The notes beneath the pieces are model-generated. The model searched no databases, had not been told where the DNA came from, and worked only from the letters and a program-made list of their open reading frames with translations. The position numbers were made by a program, and so were the translations under genes. DNA of 56,664 nucleotides from Ectothiorhodospiraceae bacterium (lineage in GTDB: Bacteria; Pseudomonadota; Gammaproteobacteria; Nitrococcales; Halorhodospiraceae): assembly GCA_003552625.1 (NCBI GenBank), contig PUNM01000068.1:1-56664 (forward strand), given 5' to 3'. Within the stretch, counting starts at the first letter, position 1; every line of letters starts with the position of its first letter. This document shows positions 54,408 through 56,664 of this stretch, piece after piece.

Positions 54408-55076
54408 GTGGATTGGGCGGCTTTTGAAGTCTCACTGCGGTTGGCCTTTTGGACCTGCCTGATATTAACGCCTATCGGTATTATCGTAGCCCGCGCGCTG
54501 GCCTGGTCCGCTTTTCGCGGCCGCGGCTTTGTCGAGGCTTTCGTGGCGTTGCCGCTGGTTTTGCCGCCAACGGTGCTTGGCTTCTATTTGCTCGTGGCAT
54601 TCGGCGGGGACTGGCCCGTCGGCCAGTTCTGGCAGTGGCTAACCGGTGGCAGCCTGGTCTTCACCTTTGAGGGGATTTTGCTGGCATCGATCATCTTCAA
54701 TCTGCCCTTTGCGGTTCAGCCCCTGCAGCGGGCCTTTGAGGCGATCCCGGGGGAGGTGCGTGAAGCGGCTTGGTGCAGTGGAATGTCGGCGTGGCAGACG
54801 TTCTGGCGAATCGAGCTTCCGCTGGCCTGGCCGGGGCTCATCTCTGCGGTGGCGCTGACCTTCGCCCACACGCTGGGGGAGTTCGGTGTCGTGCTCATGG
54901 TGGGCGGCAGCATCTCCGGTGAGACGGAGACGCTCGCCATTGCCATCTACGATCGGGTACAGGCTTTTGATGAAGCCGCGGCGGGATCGATGTCGGTCTT
55001 CTTGCTCCTGATCTCTTTCGTCACGATCGGTATCGTCTACGGTCTTGCGGGGCGGCGCAGGGGGGTCCGTGTCTGA
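54408..55076 (+). CDS. modB: Molybdate ABC transporter permease
   Basis: This 222-aa permease has five membrane helices and the binding-protein-dependent loop in VREAAWCSGMSAWQTFWRIELPLAWPGLISAVALTFAHTLGEFGVVLMVGG. That loop contains the EAA-type motif that docks on ModC. The GTG start follows GGAG at 7 nt. It lies 44 bp after modA and overlaps modC by 8 bp. Confidence 0.93.
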   Translation: MDWAAFEVSLRLAFWTCLILTPIGIIVARALAWSAFRGRGFVEAFVALPLVLPPTVLGFYLLVAFGGDWPVGQFWQWLTGGSLVFTFEGILLASIIFNLPFAVQPLQRAFEAIPGEVREAAWCSGMSAWQTFWRIELPLAWPGLISAVALTFAHTLGEFGVVLMVGGSISGETETLAIAIYDRVQAFDEAAAGSMSVFLLLISFVTIGIVYGLAGRRRGVRV

Positions 55077-56241
55077 TCGCGGTCTGTCGGCTGTTATCCG
55101 GCAGACGCGGCCGATTCCCCTGGATGCGGCCTTGGAATGCGCGCCAGGCGAGTTGCGTGCACTGGTCGGACCCTCGGGCAGTGGCAAGACGACCCTTCTG
55201 CGCAGCATCGCCGGTCTCTACCGCCCGCGGAGCGGACAGATATCGTGCAACGGCCGGGCGTGGTTTGATGACAGTACCGGCGTCAACCTGGCGCCACAGC
55301 GCCGGCGGGTCGGAGTCGTCTTCCAGGACTACGCGCTGTTCCCCCACCTGAGCGCCCTGCAGAACGTCGTAGCGGGTATGGGGCACCGGCGGCGCAGCGC
55401 CCGCCAGGGACTGGCCGAGAAGCTGCTGGCGCAGGTTCACTTACAGGGATTGGAGCATCGCTACCCGGCTCAGCTCTCCGGCGGGCAATGCCAGCGGGTT
55501 GCGTTGGCGCGCGCTTTAGCCAGGGAACCGGATCTGCTTCTTCTGGACGAGCCCTTCTCTGCCGTGGATCAGGTGACGCGACGCAAGCTCCAGCGGGAGC
55601 TGGCCGTGCTCCGTGCCAGCCTCTCGATTCCGCTGGTCCTGGTGACCCACGACCTGGAGGAGGCCGCGCGCCTGGCCGACCGGATCACGGTACTCCACCG
55701 CGGAGTGACATTGCAGACGGAAGTGCCGGATGAGCTGATGCTCCGTCCGTCATCGACGGAGGTAGCCCGTCTGCTCGCGCACCAGAACCTCTTTCGCGGG
55801 CGGATTGCCGCCCATAATCCCGAGCGAGACCGGACCTGGTTAAGCTGGCGGGGAAAAATGCTTGAAGCGCGCCACAATTCGGCATTCCCGCCGGGCAGCG
55901 AGGTGAGCTGGCTCGTCTCGGCGTCACAGATCCTGCTGCACCGGCGCGGGCGGCCGAGCTTCGGGGAGCGTGAGAATCCCCTTGATGGGGTGGTGCGCGA
56001 GGCCGTGAGGCTCGGCGAGAGCACCAGCATAACGTTGATCCTCGAAGGCGGTGAATCGCTCAACTTCTCCATCAGCACCCACGCAGCCCAACGCAACGGC
56101 ATCGAGCCGGGGGTCGAGGCCCGTGTCTCTCTCTTGGCGGAGGGTATCCATGTGATGCCGCCGGAGACCACCGCTCAGGAGCCGGTGGCGTCGGGTCTGG
56201 GGGCGGGGCGGTCGGAAGGCGCGCCACCGGTGCGCAGGTAG
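55069..56241 (+). CDS. modC: Molybdate ABC transporter ATP-binding protein
   Basis: This 390-aa ATPase has Walker A GPSGSGKTT, Q-loop VFQDYALFPHL, signature LSGGQCQRVALARALA, Walker B LLLLDEPFSAVD and switch His in VLVTHDLEEAA. Residues about 275-385 form the C-terminal TOBE/Mop-like module that binds oxyanion and regulates transport. Length and GTG start (55069) fit the family. The 3' end overlaps the convergent zinc-ribbon gene by 67 bp. Confidence 0.93.
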   Translation: MSDRGLSAVIRQTRPIPLDAALECAPGELRALVGPSGSGKTTLLRSIAGLYRPRSGQISCNGRAWFDDSTGVNLAPQRRRVGVVFQDYALFPHLSALQNVVAGMGHRRRSARQGLAEKLLAQVHLQGLEHRYPAQLSGGQCQRVALARALAREPDLLLLDEPFSAVDQVTRRKLQRELAVLRASLSIPLVLVTHDLEEAARLADRITVLHRGVTLQTEVPDELMLRPSSTEVARLLAHQNLFRGRIAAHNPERDRTWLSWRGKMLEARHNSAFPPGSEVSWLVSASQILLHRRGRPSFGERENPLDGVVREAVRLGESTSITLILEGGESLNFSISTHAAQRNGIEPGVEARVSLLAEGIHVMPPETTAQEPVASGLGAGRSEGAPPVRR

Positions 56242-56471
56242 CCGAGCAAACTTTCACAAAGGGGATCGGCGTGCAGGGCCCGCGCCTTGCGCAGCGCTTC
56301 CTCAGCCGCGGAGCGGTCGCCTGCAGCCAGGCGGGCGACGGCTTCCTGGCGCAGGGCGTTGGCTGCTTCCTGGGTTCTGCGAAGGAGGTCGAGTTCCATC
56401 TCGCAGCGTCGGCACTGGCCGGCGTGTGCCTCGACGCGTGCTCGGCAGTTCGGGCAGCGCTCCAGTGGCAT
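56175..56471 (-). CDS. Small zinc-ribbon protein with TPR-like helix
   Basis: This 98-aa protein starts PLERCPNCRARVEAHAGQCRRCEMELDLLRR, giving a CxxC...CxxC zinc ribbon. ALRQEAVARLAAGDRSAAEEALRKARALHADPLCESLLGYL then forms a TPR-like helical pair. It lies 4 bp after the Hsp70-family gene, so it is probably a partner or adaptor for that chaperone. The last 20 residues overlap modC on the other strand. Confidence 0.75.
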   Translation of the reverse strand: MPLERCPNCRARVEAHAGQCRRCEMELDLLRRTQEAANALRQEAVARLAAGDRSAAEEALRKARALHADPLCESLLGYLRTGGAPSDRPAPRPDATGS

Positions 56472-56475
56472 CCGT

Positions 56476-56664
56476 TCAGCGCTCCAGGTAGAAGACCAGG
56501 TCGGCTAGCTGCTCGCGCGCGTCGTGGGCACCGCGGGTGTCACCGGCGTCGAGGGCGTCGCGCAGGGCTTCGATGGTATCGACCAGGTCTTCCCGATCTT
56601 CCGGGCCCACCCGCTCAAGCAGCCCCTCGGCGCGCTCGATCAGTGACCACGCCTCCCGGCTCCC
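56476..56664 (-). CDS. 3' end of an Hsp70-family chaperone gene (partial)
   Basis: The 62 residues before the window edge read REAWSLIERAEGLLERVGPEDREDLV...IEALRDALDAGDTRGAHDAREQLADLVFYLER, a charged alpha-helical lid. The LIxxAExLL...ALxxGD...LxDLxFYLE pattern is the C-terminus of HscC/DnaK-like Hsp70 proteins. The 5' part lies beyond the window, so the ATPase domain cannot be checked. Confidence 0.6.
   Translation of the reverse strand, partial: GSREAWSLIERAEGLLERVGPEDREDLVDTIEALRDALDAGDTRGAHDAREQLADLVFYLER

Overview
The window is high-GC, gene-dense bacterial chromosome. Its proteins are rich in Asp and Glu. It encodes lipoproteins, YfaZ-type outer-membrane proteins, LpoB, SelO, SlyD, TypA, a molybdate transporter, and two proteins tied to nitrogen fixation (CowN and a FeSII/Shethna-type ferredoxin). 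Together these suggest a salt-adapted, nitrogen-fixing gammaproteobacterium, most like the Ectothiorhodospiraceae (Halorhodospira-type). This rests on gene content and composition only; there is no rRNA in the window and I could not run a search.

Layout. (1) 1-5.4 kb is accessory DNA. It holds an IS3-family element (69-1735), then a FeSII-like ferredoxin gene cut in two by a 2357-bp element (2536-4892), then cowN. The second element has matching terminal inverted repeats and a perfect 8-bp target duplication (GTCTGGTT). It carries a broken IS1595-type DDE transposase gene whose stop codon overlaps the start of a tnpB gene with an intact RuvC triad. I consider this the most unusual object in the window. 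(2) 5.5-11.6 kb: alcohol dehydrogenase, a membrane EAL protein, and an lpoB/COG3014/LPP20 lipoprotein operon. (3) 11.6-22.5 kb is mostly minus strand: glutamine amidotransferase, then a likely operon running from a CHASE2 nucleotide cyclase through two YfaZ-like porins and a TPR/beta-barrel protein to a large FecR-domain protein, with selO upstream. (4) 22.6-32.6 kb: DUF418 membrane protein, metal-dependent hydrolase, a PepSY/flavodoxin/reductase fusion, a TIGR01777 epimerase, an MscS channel and an acyl-CoA synthetase. (5) 32.7-46.4 kb: ilvD, CBS protein, YugP-type peptidase, a PCu(A)C-like protein without metal ligands, a PAS-GAF-GGDEF-EAL protein, TauE/SafE-like protein, TatD, haloacid dehalogenase, DUF6164, slyD, DUF1820, typA and gloA. 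(6) 46.5-56.7 kb: PHP phosphoesterase, an octaheme tetrathionate-reductase-type cytochrome with its own cytochrome b, a tricorn-like protease coupled to modABC, a zinc-ribbon protein, and the 3' end of an Hsp70-family gene.

How the genes fit together. FeSII-type ferredoxin and CowN both protect nitrogenase (from oxygen and from carbon monoxide), and ModABC supplies molybdenum. A GG-N10-GC sigma-54 promoter lies upstream of the ferredoxin. The ferredoxin carries two independent lesions, so this protection unit is decaying while cowN remains intact. The octaheme cytochrome and cytochrome b form a respiratory module for sulfur or nitrogen oxyanions. The cyclase/FecR/outer-membrane operon looks like an envelope-signalling unit. 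No tRNA, rRNA or CRISPR array was recognised.
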